Part shown: positions 47,280 through 56,080 of the stretch, one piece after another
Layout: each line of letters starts with the position of its first letter
How positions within the stretch are numbered: position 1 is the first letter of the stretch
Assembly (NCBI RefSeq): GCF_021117275.1
Contig: NZ_CP088245.1
Coordinates: forward strand, 4,590,001-4,654,000
Origin: Metabacillus sp. B2-18
GTDB taxonomy: Bacteria; Bacillota; Bacilli; Bacillales; Bacillaceae
DNA: 64,000 nt
Direction: 5' to 3'
The notes under the pieces: generated by a model
What the model was told of the DNA's origin: nothing
Seen by the model: the letters and a program-made list of their open reading frames with translations, nothing else
Database searches by the model: none
Made by a program: the position numbers and the translations under genes

Positions 47280-49758
47280 ATCGCAACGCCTCATTTAATG
47301 GAATTTTTGCAGCTCTTCTTGAAGGGGCAAAACTTGAAACCAAGCTTATGAGTATTCCAAACGAGAAAATCAACGTAATGATCAGTGGGGACACGCCAAA
47401 CTCAAACGTTAGGTTATTATACTCCATAAAGCCAGATGTCATATAGATTAATAGGATACCGAATAGAATACCGATGACAGTTGCTGCTAAGCCTATTCCG
47501 AACCCTTCAAGAATAACCATTCGGACGACTTGTTTTCGTGTGACCCCTACTGCACGCATCATTCCGATTTCACGAACACGTTCCATGATATTGATTAGCA
47601 ATGTATTCGTGATTCCGATCCCTGATATAATAATTGCCAAAATGACTAATGCATTAATAATGCTAAACGAGCTTGTCACCATGGAGCCTATGACGGTTAC
47701 CCAATCCTCTGGGCCCCACATTTCTTCCACGCGTTCTCCAAATTGCCCATAGATATTTTCTCTTAACTGAAGTGAACTTGTTTCATCATCCTTCAACACT
47801 AATGCATTTTTTTCAAATTTCACTCCGAAGCTCTCTTTAAAATGAGCCTCGTTCATAAACGCACCATATCCTCTATTTTTCATTGTATTAACGACAGCAA
47901 TAACCTTAAATGACTTTGCTCCATCTAGGGTATCTAGCGTGATGCTTTCTCCAATTCTTCCACCCCATACTTCGTAGGAAATTTCATCAAGAATGATTTC
48001 ATCGTCATGTAAACGTTTAATTAAGTCACCATGTGTTTCATTTTGTCCGGTAAACAGCGGAAAACGATCAATCCAATCTTCTCCAACTCCAAATATAGGG
48101 AGCATTCGTTTTTCTCCATCTAGAGTCCAAATGATTGATTGTAAAGAATATGTCGTTGCATCGGCAACACCTTCTGTATTTTTGATTTTTTCTAGATCTC
48201 CTTCTTCAATGTGGTGAAACATAATATCAAGATTCCCACCATATGTTGAATGAACCATTTTTTCATAGGTCTGTAATAGTGCTGAATTCAAAGAACTCAT
48301 TAACACAATCATGGCAATTCCCAGGCAAAGTATGACAGAGGTCATCGAAGAGCGACTAAGATTGCGATGTAAATTCCTCATTGCCATATCTCCTGAAAAT
48401 CTGAATATAAGACCATAAAACCCTTTCATAACGAGTACAAACAGTCTAAATAAATATGGGAAGATGCATGCAATCCCCACCATTAGTGGCAAAACTAATA
48501 GTAAATGTTCAATAAAAAAACTTGAAATAATTAGAACGATACCGAGGATCCCCACCCATTTATTCGTAGGTTTCGCTTTTGATTTGTGCTCCTTTAATAC
48601 TTTTATCACGCTAATTTTTCCTACATCTCTAATCGGATACCAAGCTGCAATGACTGGAACAACCAATCCTGCGAGTAACGATAATAAAATCCCTGGTAAA
48701 AGAACAATACTATTTCCTTCTTGAATACCGATCAGCATAAAGACGAGATTTGTTAATCCTAATGCCATTCCATATCCAACGACCAACCCAATTACAGTTC
48801 CAATCAACGCTAACAGGATCACCTCTGATAACACCATGGCCTGAAGTTGTCCTGGGGTATATCCAATCGTTTTTAGAACGGCAAATTCATTTTTTCTTTC
48901 CTTTATGCTCACGTATAGTGAATTAAAGATGATGAAAGCACTTAATATGATCCCTAGGAAACCAGCGATATACAATGCCATGAAAAAGGAATCCATTTTT
49001 TGAAATTCTTCATTAATATTGATAACGACTGGTTGCATAAAGATGTCTGAATTCATTTTTGCAACTTGATCAGCGGCTTGCTTAACTGATGCAACACTTT
49101 CCCGATCATTTGCTTTTCCTTGAATTCCTTGAATTTGACCCTCTAACCCAAACCATTCTTGAACAACTGGTAGTGGAAGAGCGACTGCCCAATGATGATA
49201 CTTTGCCATATTCCAACTGGATGGTCCCATTAACTCTTGTGTGTACTTGATAATAGCGGAAACCTCGATGTTTTTTATTCCTTGATCTGTATTAAACGAG
49301 ATAGAATCACCAATCCTTGAACCCCATATCTTAGCTGTTCTATCAGTTATAACAGCACCTCCACCGTTTAGATCGCCTTCGATTAGCTCAAATCCAGTAA
49401 CAGCTGTATCGAGCTTACTGTAACCTGTCACAACCATCCTTTTTTGGATAGAAGATATCTCTTCCTCCTCTACGACAAGCTTTGTATTTTCTTTTAATAG
49501 TGCAACAGATGTCGCACCATCAATCGTTTCCATTTGCTTATACACGTCTTCTGAAAAATACGCATCGGTGCCTGCAAGAATGAAATCCGCTTTTGCGAAG
49601 GCTTTTTGTACAAAGATTGGAAATGACTTCTCTGCTGAATCCACTGCAGCAATAACCGAAAAAGTGGACGCGACACCGATGACAATCGATAAAATTGTCA
49701 GGAAGGTTCTCAACTTTCGACGCATTAAGTTACGCCATGCGATTTGCCATTGTTTCAT
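47272..49758 (-). CDS. MacB/FtsX-type ABC exporter permease, duplicated form
   Basis: 828 residues: two tandem MacB-like units, each a periplasmic-type domain plus FtsX transmembrane core. N-terminal [20 protein letters not shown], first core around residues 255-370, linking helices, and a second core with INALVILAIIISGIGITNTL and MRAVGVTRKQVVRMVILEGF. About ten transmembrane segments. It pairs with the ATPase whose gene overlaps it by 29 nt. It is more than twice the size of HrtB, the usual permease under HssRS control. Confidence 0.85.
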   Translation of the reverse strand: MKQWQIAWRNLMRRKLRTFLTILSIVIGVASTFSVIAAVDSAEKSFPIFVQKAFAKADFILAGTDAYFSEDVYKQMETIDGATSVALLKENTKLVVEEEEISSIQKRMVVTGYSKLDTAVTGFELIEGDLNGGGAVITDRTAKIWGSRIGDSISFNTDQGIKNIEVSAIIKYTQELMGPSSWNMAKYHHWAVALPLPVVQEWFGLEGQIQGIQGKANDRESVASVKQAADQVAKMNSDIFMQPVVININEEFQKMDSFFMALYIAGFLGIILSAFIIFNSLYVSIKERKNEFAVLKTIGYTPGQLQAMVLSEVILLALIGTVIGLVVGYGMALGLTNLVFMLIGIQEGNSIVLLPGILLSLLAGLVVPVIAAWYPIRDVGKISVIKVLKEHKSKAKPTNKWVGILGIVLIISSFFIEHLLLVLPLMVGIACIFPYLFRLFVLVMKGFYGLIFRFSGDMAMRNLHRNLSRSSMTSVILCLGIAMIVLMSSLNSALLQTYEKMVHSTYGGNLDIMFHHIEEGDLEKIKNTEGVADATTYSLQSIIWTLDGEKRMLPIFGVGEDWIDRFPLFTGQNETHGDLIKRLHDDEIILDEISYEVWGGRIGESITLDTLDGAKSFKVIAVVNTMKNRGYGAFMNEAHFKESFGVKFEKNALVLKDDETSSLQLRENIYGQFGERVEEMWGPEDWVTVIGSMVTSSFSIINALVILAIIISGIGITNTLLINIMERVREIGMMRAVGVTRKQVVRMVILEGFGIGLAATVIGILFGILLIYMTSGFMEYNNLTFEFGVSPLIITLIFSFGILISLVSSFAPSRRAAKIPLNEALRYE

Positions 49759-50446
49759 TATGATGACCTCCTTTTACACCGTCCTCTATAATTAATCCAT
49801 CTCGGACTGTGATGATCCGATTGGCAACTTGTGCCGCTTGTAAATCATGGGTTACCATCACGATGGTTATTTGGTCCTCTAGATTAAGCTTTGAAAGTAA
49901 GTTCAAAATCCCTTCCCCATTTATCTGATCAAGATTTCCTGTTGGTTCATCCGCTAAAATTAACTTTGGTTTCATAGCCAATGCTCTGGCAATTGCTACC
50001 CTTTGTTGCTGCCCTCCACTTAACTGAGAAGGAAATTGAGATTCTTTTCCTTCAAGTTTCACATCAGATAAAAGCTGGCTAACTGTCGATTTAATTTTCT
50101 CTTTAGAAGCATTGTTTGCTGATAGTGACAAGGCAATGTTTTCTCCCACTGTCATCATCGGTAAAAGCTGATAGTTTTGAAAGACGAAGCCGACTTTTGT
50201 ACGTCGGAATTGAGTCAGTTCTTTCTCACTTAATCCATTTAATTGAACATCATCCACCACAATGTTTCCTGTGCTTGGTAGATCTAGACCCCCGAGCAAT
50301 TGCAGTAAAGTACTTTTCCCTGATCCACTTGGGCCCATTATCGCTACAAATTCGCCCTTTTTAATGTGGATATTATTATCTTTTAATGCGTAAAAATCTC
50401 CTGATTCTAAAGAATACACCTTTGATACATTTGACACTTTTATCAT
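49730..50446 (-). CDS. ABC transporter ATPase of the MacB/LolD/HrtA type
   Basis: 238 residues. Walker [20 protein letters not shown]-loop [13 protein letters not shown], signature [15 protein letters not shown], Walker [13 protein letters not shown] and H-loop VMVTHD are all intact. It follows the small membrane gene by 2 bp and overlaps the permease start, so the two are translationally coupled. It powers export or mechanotransmission rather than import, as usual for this subfamily. Confidence 0.92.
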   Translation of the reverse strand: MIKVSNVSKVYSLESGDFYALKDNNIHIKKGEFVAIMGPSGSGKSTLLQLLGGLDLPSTGNIVVDDVQLNGLSEKELTQFRRTKVGFVFQNYQLLPMMTVGENIALSLSANNASKEKIKSTVSQLLSDVKLEGKESQFPSQLSGGQQQRVAIARALAMKPKLILADEPTGNLDQINGEGILNLLSKLNLEDQITIVMVTHDLQAAQVANRIITVRDGLIIEDGVKGGHHNETMANRMA

Positions 50447-50448
50447 TT

Positions 50449-50967
50449 TTATTTCCCTCCACTATTGATTTTTTTTGTGTTTGAAACTATTTTTTTGTGT
50501 TGTTTGTTATACGTTAAAGATGCAATGGCTAGCAGTAAAATGAAGCCAAGTAGTAGCCACAAAATGTAAGTTGGTAAAAACGTAAATGCAAGAACAAACC
50601 AAGCAAAAAATAATGCCGATGGGCTAAGGCCTTTTAAGATTTGATAGAGGATTTTCACAAAGCCCCTATTATATAAAGGTGTGGCCTCAAGAAGAAAAAT
50701 AAATGGATTACAAAATGTTCCAAATGCGAGTGGAATCACAGCAAACACCGGAAGCTGATGGTTCGTTCCTAGCTCTAATAGAAACACCAGACCAATTGAA
50801 AAAGCCTGCATGATAAAATCTAAATGAGCGGATTTTAATTTTCTAGGATTCGTAAAAAACTGCTTTAGCTCGGAATGATGCAGATAATATACCGCTCCAA
50901 GTGGCAGTGATAATAATAGTCCCACCAAAAAGATAAAACCTGCCCAGTGTAATAGAAATATATTCAA
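50449..50967 (-). CDS. Membrane protein heading the exporter operon
   Basis: 172 residues, four or five transmembrane helices (WAGFIFLVGLLLSLPLGAVY, SIGLVFLLELG, LFFAWFVLAFTFLP, YILWLLLGFILLLAIAS) with a basic tail. No family recognised with confidence. First gene of the operon that follows an HssR-type box, so it is probably an accessory subunit of the exporter or a membrane-stress protein. Confidence 0.65.
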   Translation of the reverse strand: MNIFLLHWAGFIFLVGLLLSLPLGAVYYLHHSELKQFFTNPRKLKSAHLDFIMQAFSIGLVFLLELGTNHQLPVFAVIPLAFGTFCNPFIFLLEATPLYNRGFVKILYQILKGLSPSALFFAWFVLAFTFLPTYILWLLLGFILLLAIASLTYNKQHKKIVSNTKKINSGGK

Positions 50968-51068
50968 TTAATTACCTCCTTCTTTTTCAGTAATGAAATA
51001 AATTCTGGCTAACAATTTTCCATCTTCTATATGACCTCACCAATTTCTGTTGTTAATGTAAACCACCA

Positions 51069-51088
51069 ATATGAACTGGATATGAACT
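51069..51088 (-). promoter_or_regulatory. HssR-type direct repeat upstream of the exporter operon
   Basis: Minus strand GTTCATATC-CA-GTTCATATT, matching the HssR box GTTCATATTNNGTTCATATT known from Staphylococcus aureus at 17 of 18 fixed positions. It lies 102 bp upstream of the first gene. Confidence 0.8.
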
Positions 51089-51104
51089 ACTGAAAAAACT
51101 CTTC

Positions 51105-51353
51105 TTACCACCCTGTTTCAAATAAAGTCCATACGACTAACAGAAAAGCAAACGTTGAAAAAACAAAAATAACAATGACAAGTTGCACTGATACAACAGG
51201 CTCTTTTAACTGTTCGTAAACGAACCATAGTATCGAACCTAAAGTTAGAACAATAAGCCCCCTTCTCACGGAAATAGCCATTTCAATAAACACGTTACAT
51301 GCAACAATCATTGAAAGTATTAATGGTAGTAACATGAGCTTGTGAAGGTTCAC
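51105..51353 (-). CDS. Small membrane protein under HssR-box control
   Basis: 82 residues with three hydrophobic stretches (KLMLLPLILSMIVACNVFIE, RGLIVLTLGSILWFVYE, QLVIVIFVFSTFAFLLVVWT). ATG with GGAGGG upstream. It lies between the two-component genes and the exporter operon and has a perfect HssR-type repeat 73-92 bp upstream. Function unknown. Confidence 0.6.
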   Translation of the reverse strand: MNLHKLMLLPLILSMIVACNVFIEMAISVRRGLIVLTLGSILWFVYEQLKEPVVSVQLVIVIFVFSTFAFLLVVWTLFETGW

Positions 51354-51425
51354 AAAAGGTTGCTCCCTCCTATTCTTTTAATAAACGCTTTATAAGATTG
51401 ACTATGAACATACTATAAAACCTCA

Positions 51426-51445
51426 ATATGAACTGAATATGAACT
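51426..51445 (-). promoter_or_regulatory. HssR-type direct repeat, perfect match
   Basis: Minus strand GTTCATATT-CA-GTTCATATT, identical at all 18 fixed positions to the published HssR box. A further half site TGTTCATAG follows closer to the 82-residue gene. The remaining 51446-51610 interval holds weak hairpins only. Confidence 0.85.
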
Positions 51446-51610
51446 TGAAATAAAATGAAGAAGAAAGGATCATCGTTATTCCGAAAGGATGAATATATAA
51501 AAAAATGCCCAGATTTTTCTGAGCGTTTGATCAGTTTATAATGTTGGATTTATTGTTATCCAACGATTTTTTGTTGAAGTATTTCCAAAACGTATAATTG
51601 ATAAAGAAAC

Positions 51611-51633
51611 CCGAAATCAATAGCTGATTTCGG
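51611..51633 (-). terminator. Intrinsic terminator behind the sensor kinase
   Basis: Stem CCGAAATCA/TGATTTCGG with a 5-nt loop and minus-strand T-rich tail, about 38 bp after the kinase stop. Confidence 0.7.
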
Positions 51634-51670
51634 CCTCTTAACATATAATGATTTATATCATTCCAGCTTT

Positions 51671-53017
51671 TTATCCTTTAAATTCCATAGGTATTGTAAC
51701 AGTGAATGTTGCCCCTCCTTCAGGGCCTTCTCCTACTTCAATCGTTCCATGATGAAGATGGATGATTTGTTGAACAATGGATAAGCCAAGACCGTTTCCT
51801 TTAATAGAAGGATCTCGGGACTTATCCACTTTATGAAATGGTTTGAAAATATCTTTTCGTTCCTCTTCTGGAATGCCTTCACCATTATCTGTGATTGATA
51901 CTGTGAATACAGTATTCTTTACCTTAGCTGTTATTCGAATTTCCCCTTGTCTAGGGGTAAATTTAATACTGTTATTAATAATATTTGTCCACACCTGTTT
52001 CAGCTGGTCTTTATCTGCTTCAACTTTCAACGGCTCAAGCTTAATATCAAAGGTAATTTCCTTAGTGCTCCATTGCGGCTCCAATCCAATAACCACATCT
52101 CGCAGTTGTTCATCTAAACGGAAAGAAGTGATTACATGCTGATGCTGGTCATGCTGAAGATGAGATAATCGTAACAAATTCCTTCCTAGACGAGATAAAC
52201 GCTCACTTTCCTGTTCAATAATTGTCAAGTACTGGTTTCGCTTTTCCTCACTCATTTGCTTTTGTCTTAGAGCTTTTGAAAAACCTGAAATCGATGTTAA
52301 GGGTGATTGAATTTCATGTGAGACATTGGCCACAAATTCTTGACGCATTTGATCAAGCTTTCCAAGTTCCCGAGCCATCTCATTAAAGCTTGCACTTAAG
52401 ACACCAATCTCATCTTTTCGTTTCGTAGGAAGTTCGATATTAAAATGACCCTGGGACATCTTTTTTGTTGCATCTGTTAAGCGAATAAGAGGTTTCACAA
52501 CATAACGTGCTGCAATAATAATTAATAGGCTTCCTAAAAATAAAATGATGACATACATGAGATGAATAGAATTCATAATCTCAACTTCGACTTTATTCCT
52601 GTCAACCGTTAAAAATAATGCATAAGACTCTCCGTTATCTTCAAATGGTATTCCCACTATCGGAAGATGATTCATTCCTGCATATATATAATCTTCTCTC
52701 CCTCCCGATAAAACGCTCTCTATGTAGTTCCTATCCACTTCCATTTCTTCTCCAAGAAGTGGAACACCTTCTTGGTTGTATAGCTGAAGACGAGTTTGGG
52801 CTGTACCAGTAAATGCCTCTAAAAAAGGTAGTAGATTATCAGATTCTGTAGATTTATAGATTTCAATGACCTTTTCTCCATTGCTAACTAGGATATCTCG
52901 AATCTCAGAATGGATTCTCCCTTGGTACATTAGATTGGTCCCAATATAAGCAATCACTAAACTCAACATGACCGTACTAACAAAAATAACGACAATTCGA
53001 GTGTATAATGACTTAAT
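51671..53017 (-). CDS. hssS: HssS-like sensor histidine kinase, probable ATT start
   Basis: About 448 residues: transmembrane helix (5-30), extracellular sensor of ~130 residues, second helix (MYVIILFLGSLLIIIAARYV), HAMP, HisKA with VANVSHEIQSPLTS, and HATPase_c (NNSIKFTPRQ, GEGIPEEERKDIF, GLGLSIVQQ). It aligns with HssS heme sensors starting at KSLYTRIVV. The best start is an ATT codon at 53017 with GGAGGTG 7 nt upstream, overlapping the regulator stop as ATTAA; the in-frame GTG at 53050 has no good site. It senses heme or heme damage by inference. Confidence 0.75.
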   Translation of the reverse strand: MKSLYTRIVVIFVSTVMLSLVIAYIGTNLMYQGRIHSEIRDILVSNGEKVIEIYKSTESDNLLPFLEAFTGTAQTRLQLYNQEGVPLLGEEMEVDRNYIESVLSGGREDYIYAGMNHLPIVGIPFEDNGESYALFLTVDRNKVEVEIMNSIHLMYVIILFLGSLLIIIAARYVVKPLIRLTDATKKMSQGHFNIELPTKRKDEIGVLSASFNEMARELGKLDQMRQEFVANVSHEIQSPLTSISGFSKALRQKQMSEEKRNQYLTIIEQESERLSRLGRNLLRLSHLQHDQHQHVITSFRLDEQLRDVVIGLEPQWSTKEITFDIKLEPLKVEADKDQLKQVWTNIINNSIKFTPRQGEIRITAKVKNTVFTVSITDNGEGIPEEERKDIFKPFHKVDKSRDPSIKGNGLGLSIVQQIIHLHHGTIEVGEGPEGGATFTVTIPMEFKG

Positions 53018-53693
53018 CTCTGTACACCTCCAAACGGTACCCAAGGCCACGAATGGTTACGATCTTAAAGTCATTTTCGAACTCTGCGAAACGTTCTCTA
53101 AGTCGTTTGATATGGACATCAACTGTCCGTTCATCCCCCTCATAATCAATGCCCCAAATTTCCTCAATAAGATTGTCACGAGTGAACAACTGCCCAATAT
53201 AGCTACCAAGCTTGTATAATAGTTCAAATTCCTTCATTGGAATCGTTACCCTTCTACCATCCTGATATATTACTTGATATGTTTTGCGATCTAACTCAAC
53301 TTCTCCAAGATTTATCATATTAGAAGCAGCAATCCGGTATCGTTTAAGAAGTGCACGTACTCGTAGAACTAGCTCAACTGGGTCAAAAGGCTTTACCAAA
53401 TAATCATCTGTACCAAGCTTAAACCCCTTAATTTTATCTTGAGCCTCTCCTTTTGAGGTAATCATCAAGATTGGGATATCGCCTAATTCACGAAGTTCCT
53501 TACATAGCTCCCAACCATCTAATTTAGGCATCATAATATCTAAGATCACTAGGTCCAACTTATGATTCTCTGCATAATCCAATGCCTCTGCCCCATTTGA
53601 CATCTCAACAATCTCAAAGCCCTCATCATCCAAATACAGACGAACAAGTTCACGAATATGAGCTTCATCATCAACAATCATAATCTTCGCCAA
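53013..53693 (-). CDS. hssR: HssR-like OmpR-family response regulator
   Basis: 226 residues. Receiver domain with acidic pocket (IVDDE), phosphoacceptor Asp in LVILDIMMPKLDGWELCKEL and conserved Lys in YLVKPFDP; winged-helix DNA-binding domain ending FDYEGDERTVDVHIKRLRER-like (IDYEGDERTVDVHIKRLRER here). The C-terminal half is close to staphylococcal HssR, which controls heme efflux. Identity is strengthened by HssR-type repeats at 51069 and 51426. Confidence 0.8.
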   Translation of the reverse strand: MAKIMIVDDEAHIRELVRLYLDDEGFEIVEMSNGAEALDYAENHKLDLVILDIMMPKLDGWELCKELRELGDIPILMITSKGEAQDKIKGFKLGTDDYLVKPFDPVELVLRVRALLKRYRIAASNMINLGEVELDRKTYQVIYQDGRRVTIPMKEFELLYKLGSYIGQLFTRDNLIEEIWGIDYEGDERTVDVHIKRLRERFAEFENDFKIVTIRGLGYRLEVYRD

Positions 53694-53723
53694 TTAACAA
53701 GTCCCCCATCTATTTGATCATAA

Positions 53724-53732
53724 AGTTCATAT
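53724..53732. promoter_or_regulatory. Single HssR half-site upstream of the regulator gene
   Basis: AGTTCATAT on the plus strand, 31 bp before the regulator start, with no clear second half 11 bp away. Weak autoregulation is possible. Confidence 0.4.
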
Positions 53733-53870
53733 TCTATTATATTCTGAGAAGTTATTATATGGAATAGATATCCATTTCCCGTCTTGCTAAATTATCATCA
53801 TCGACTTAATTCTTCTTTTTCAATACCGATAAAGAATATGTATTTCTTTCATTTAAAAAGGAGAATCAAT

Positions 53871-55253
53871 ATGACATTATCCAGAACCCAAGAATCACAA
53901 ATCCTAGATTTACACCTAATCGGTACTGCTCAGCGGGCAATTGCTAAAGAAGTTGCTGTTTGTTTAGATAGTGTAAATAAACGTATTCAGCACTTTAAAC
54001 AAACCGGTACCACACATATGCCTTATAAAAAGAGAACTTCCCAGTATGACCCCCAAGAAGAAATGATCAGACAAAGAATTCGGTATTATCTATCATTAGA
54101 GAAACGTAAAAGTAGATTCACAGTAAATCAATTACATCTGAGTCTACTAAATGACGGTTATATTGTTAAAAAATCTAAAGTAGGACAATGGGTAAGATTT
54201 GAGCGAAATCGTTTGAAGGAAAGCTATCTAGATATTTATCATGAACCAGGTGTAGCTGTACAATTCGACTGGGGATCAAAAACAATTAGAGTAAATCAGC
54301 GTAACAAACTTATCCATTTTGCAGTGTTTGCTCTACCTTACAGTAATTTTCGCTATGTACATGTTACTGAGAAAATGGATTCAAAGTCTTTCGTAGATGC
54401 ATTTATCTCTTTTACAAAGCATATCAAATGCGTATTTTCCATTCTACTTATAGATAATATGAAAATTGCTGTAAAAAATCGTTCATTTAGGGAAAACCAA
54501 ATACAATTAACAGACCTATTCAAACAGCTAGAGAATCATTATGGAATGACGGTACGCCCGTGTACTCCTTATAAACCAAATCAAAAGGGAACTGTTGAAA
54601 ATGCTGTAGCTACATTAAAACAAGAACTTCATGGTCTGAACCAAGACTATAAATCTATTAAGCATTTACAAAATGAAATAAACGTGATCTTTAAAAGATT
54701 GAATGATAAAAAACACCCAACAAAAAATAATACATGTCAGAAACTAATGAAATATGAGTGTTCACTGGCAGGCCAAGTTCCTTCAAAGCATTTCGTTTAC
54801 TTTCATGAGATTACTAGAAAGGTTAGAAATGATACATTAGTTTCATTAGATGGTAATTATTATTCTGCACCTGAAGAATATAAAGGAGAAAAGGTGAAGA
54901 TAAAATATAATGACCGAACTGTTAAGATCCTGTCTAGTGATGGGAAAACTTTAGCTAAATATAGCCGTTGCTACGGAAAGGGATACAGGAAATACAGAGT
55001 ATGGAATATGTTACGTATGCATCAGCATAAATCAGATGGTTTTGATCAATCCAACCAGAAAAGACAACTACCTCGCTGGCTTAAAAAACTATATGATCAG
55101 CATTTTAACCAATACGCAGAAGACTACTTTATATTTCTTGAATTAATTAAGAATGCTTCGAGGGATAATGTAAAGAGGTTATTAAAATATCACAGCGTAC
55201 ACGATATAAAGTTAACATCTATTTCAGCTTTTGACTTTATATCTAGATGTTAG
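53871..55253 (+). CDS. Orphan IstA-like transposase without istB
   Basis: 460 residues starting at the ATG behind AAAAAGGAG (the longer frame from 53784 has no site). N-terminal helix-turn-helix (IGTAQRAIAKEVAVCLDSVN), rve DDE core (VAVQFDWGSKTIRVN, LLIDNMKIAVKN, GTVENAVATLKQEL) and the C-terminal barrel (DTLVSLDGNYYSAP). No istB gene follows and no convincing inverted repeats were found, unlike the complete IS21 at 35471. A 21-codon relic of the same protein is at 31730. Confidence 0.8.
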   Translation: MTLSRTQESQILDLHLIGTAQRAIAKEVAVCLDSVNKRIQHFKQTGTTHMPYKKRTSQYDPQEEMIRQRIRYYLSLEKRKSRFTVNQLHLSLLNDGYIVKKSKVGQWVRFERNRLKESYLDIYHEPGVAVQFDWGSKTIRVNQRNKLIHFAVFALPYSNFRYVHVTEKMDSKSFVDAFISFTKHIKCVFSILLIDNMKIAVKNRSFRENQIQLTDLFKQLENHYGMTVRPCTPYKPNQKGTVENAVATLKQELHGLNQDYKSIKHLQNEINVIFKRLNDKKHPTKNNTCQKLMKYECSLAGQVPSKHFVYFHEITRKVRNDTLVSLDGNYYSAPEEYKGEKVKIKYNDRTVKILSSDGKTLAKYSRCYGKGYRKYRVWNMLRMHQHKSDGFDQSNQKRQLPRWLKKLYDQHFNQYAEDYFIFLELIKNASRDNVKRLLKYHSVHDIKLTSISAFDFISRC

Positions 55254-55348
55254 AAAAACAATTGTTCTTTGATAATTAAATAACTTAAAAAAGTTCATAC
55301 TAAAAACAATATGCCCCCTTTTTTACCCTCTTTAGATATCTGAATAGT

Positions 55349-55756
55349 CTAATATTTTGCTCGAGATAAAAGTAATATCTGTCTATATATATAAGAATAA
55401 CTTGTTATTACTGTTCTACTTTTATTAGTTAATCTGTTCTGTTTTTGGTGAAAAAGATCCACATACATTTCATATGCAAGTTGTTCTCCATTTTTTATCC
55501 ATACTTCGTACAATTTCCTTCTAGTCCCATCCTCTTCAACTACTCCTAATATCCACTCATATCCCTCTTCATCAATGTACATTATTGCTTCCAAATTTAG
55601 TGGGTTTGGAAGTTTTTTCAGATGGTCAGCAGGGATTAACAAGTCATCAATATCTTCATGATAGAAATCATATGATTCAAAACTTACTTCATCCCTTACG
55701 ACTTCTTTGTTGAACGTTCTTTTCATAGTTTTTACAAACCAATCAATATCTGCCAT
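55349..55756 (-). CDS. Hypothetical protein, 135 residues
   Basis: A cytosolic, slightly acidic protein (MADIDWFVKTMKRTFNKEVV; YEMYVDLFHQKQNRLTNKSR). A beta-rich core (LEAIMYIDEEGYEWILGVVE) and no known motif. Ribosome site AGAGGAGAG supports the start. Isolated between the orphan transposase and the S-layer-type gene. Confidence 0.5.
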   Translation of the reverse strand: MADIDWFVKTMKRTFNKEVVRDEVSFESYDFYHEDIDDLLIPADHLKKLPNPLNLEAIMYIDEEGYEWILGVVEEDGTRRKLYEVWIKNGEQLAYEMYVDLFHQKQNRLTNKSRTVITSYSYIYRQILLLSRAKY

Positions 55757-55885
55757 TATCTCTGCTCTCCTCTGACATTTCCCTTTTCTTCACTGATGAA
55801 TATGGTGTTTTGATTGGAATGTTTCACCTGTTTTTGATTACATACATTGCTAAGGTACATTTGAATTCCTCCTCAAATAGAAATA

Positions 55886-56016
55886 GCCCTAATTCTTTAA
55901 GTGAATTAGGGCATTATATATCATCTTCATCAAAATAATATATATTTGTCATTCTATTTAATTCGGTTTCTAATAAAAGAAAAGCTCTGCAGAGATTTTC
56001 TCCACAGAGCTTCCTT
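55886..56016 (-). terminator. Two terminators behind the S-layer-type gene
   Basis: Hairpins GCCCTAATTC/GAATTAGGGC (55886-55912) and AAGCTCTG/CAGAGCTT (55982-56012), both with minus-strand T-rich tails. Double terminators often follow very highly expressed genes, consistent with an S-layer gene. Confidence 0.7.
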
Positions 56017-56080
56017 TAATGTCCTCGACATTTCTCGATTAGTGACAGGCACTGTTCCAGTTTTTAAAGAGCAATTAAAA

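Noticed and set aside
53760..55340. Insertion-sequence boundaries for the orphan IstA-like gene
   Set aside because: AGATATC occurs on both sides, but no extended inverted repeat or target duplication could be seen.
56041..56066. REP-like GTGACAGGCACTGTTCC
   Set aside because: Only the inner GACAGGCAC part resembles a REP; the arms do not pair and it may be chance.
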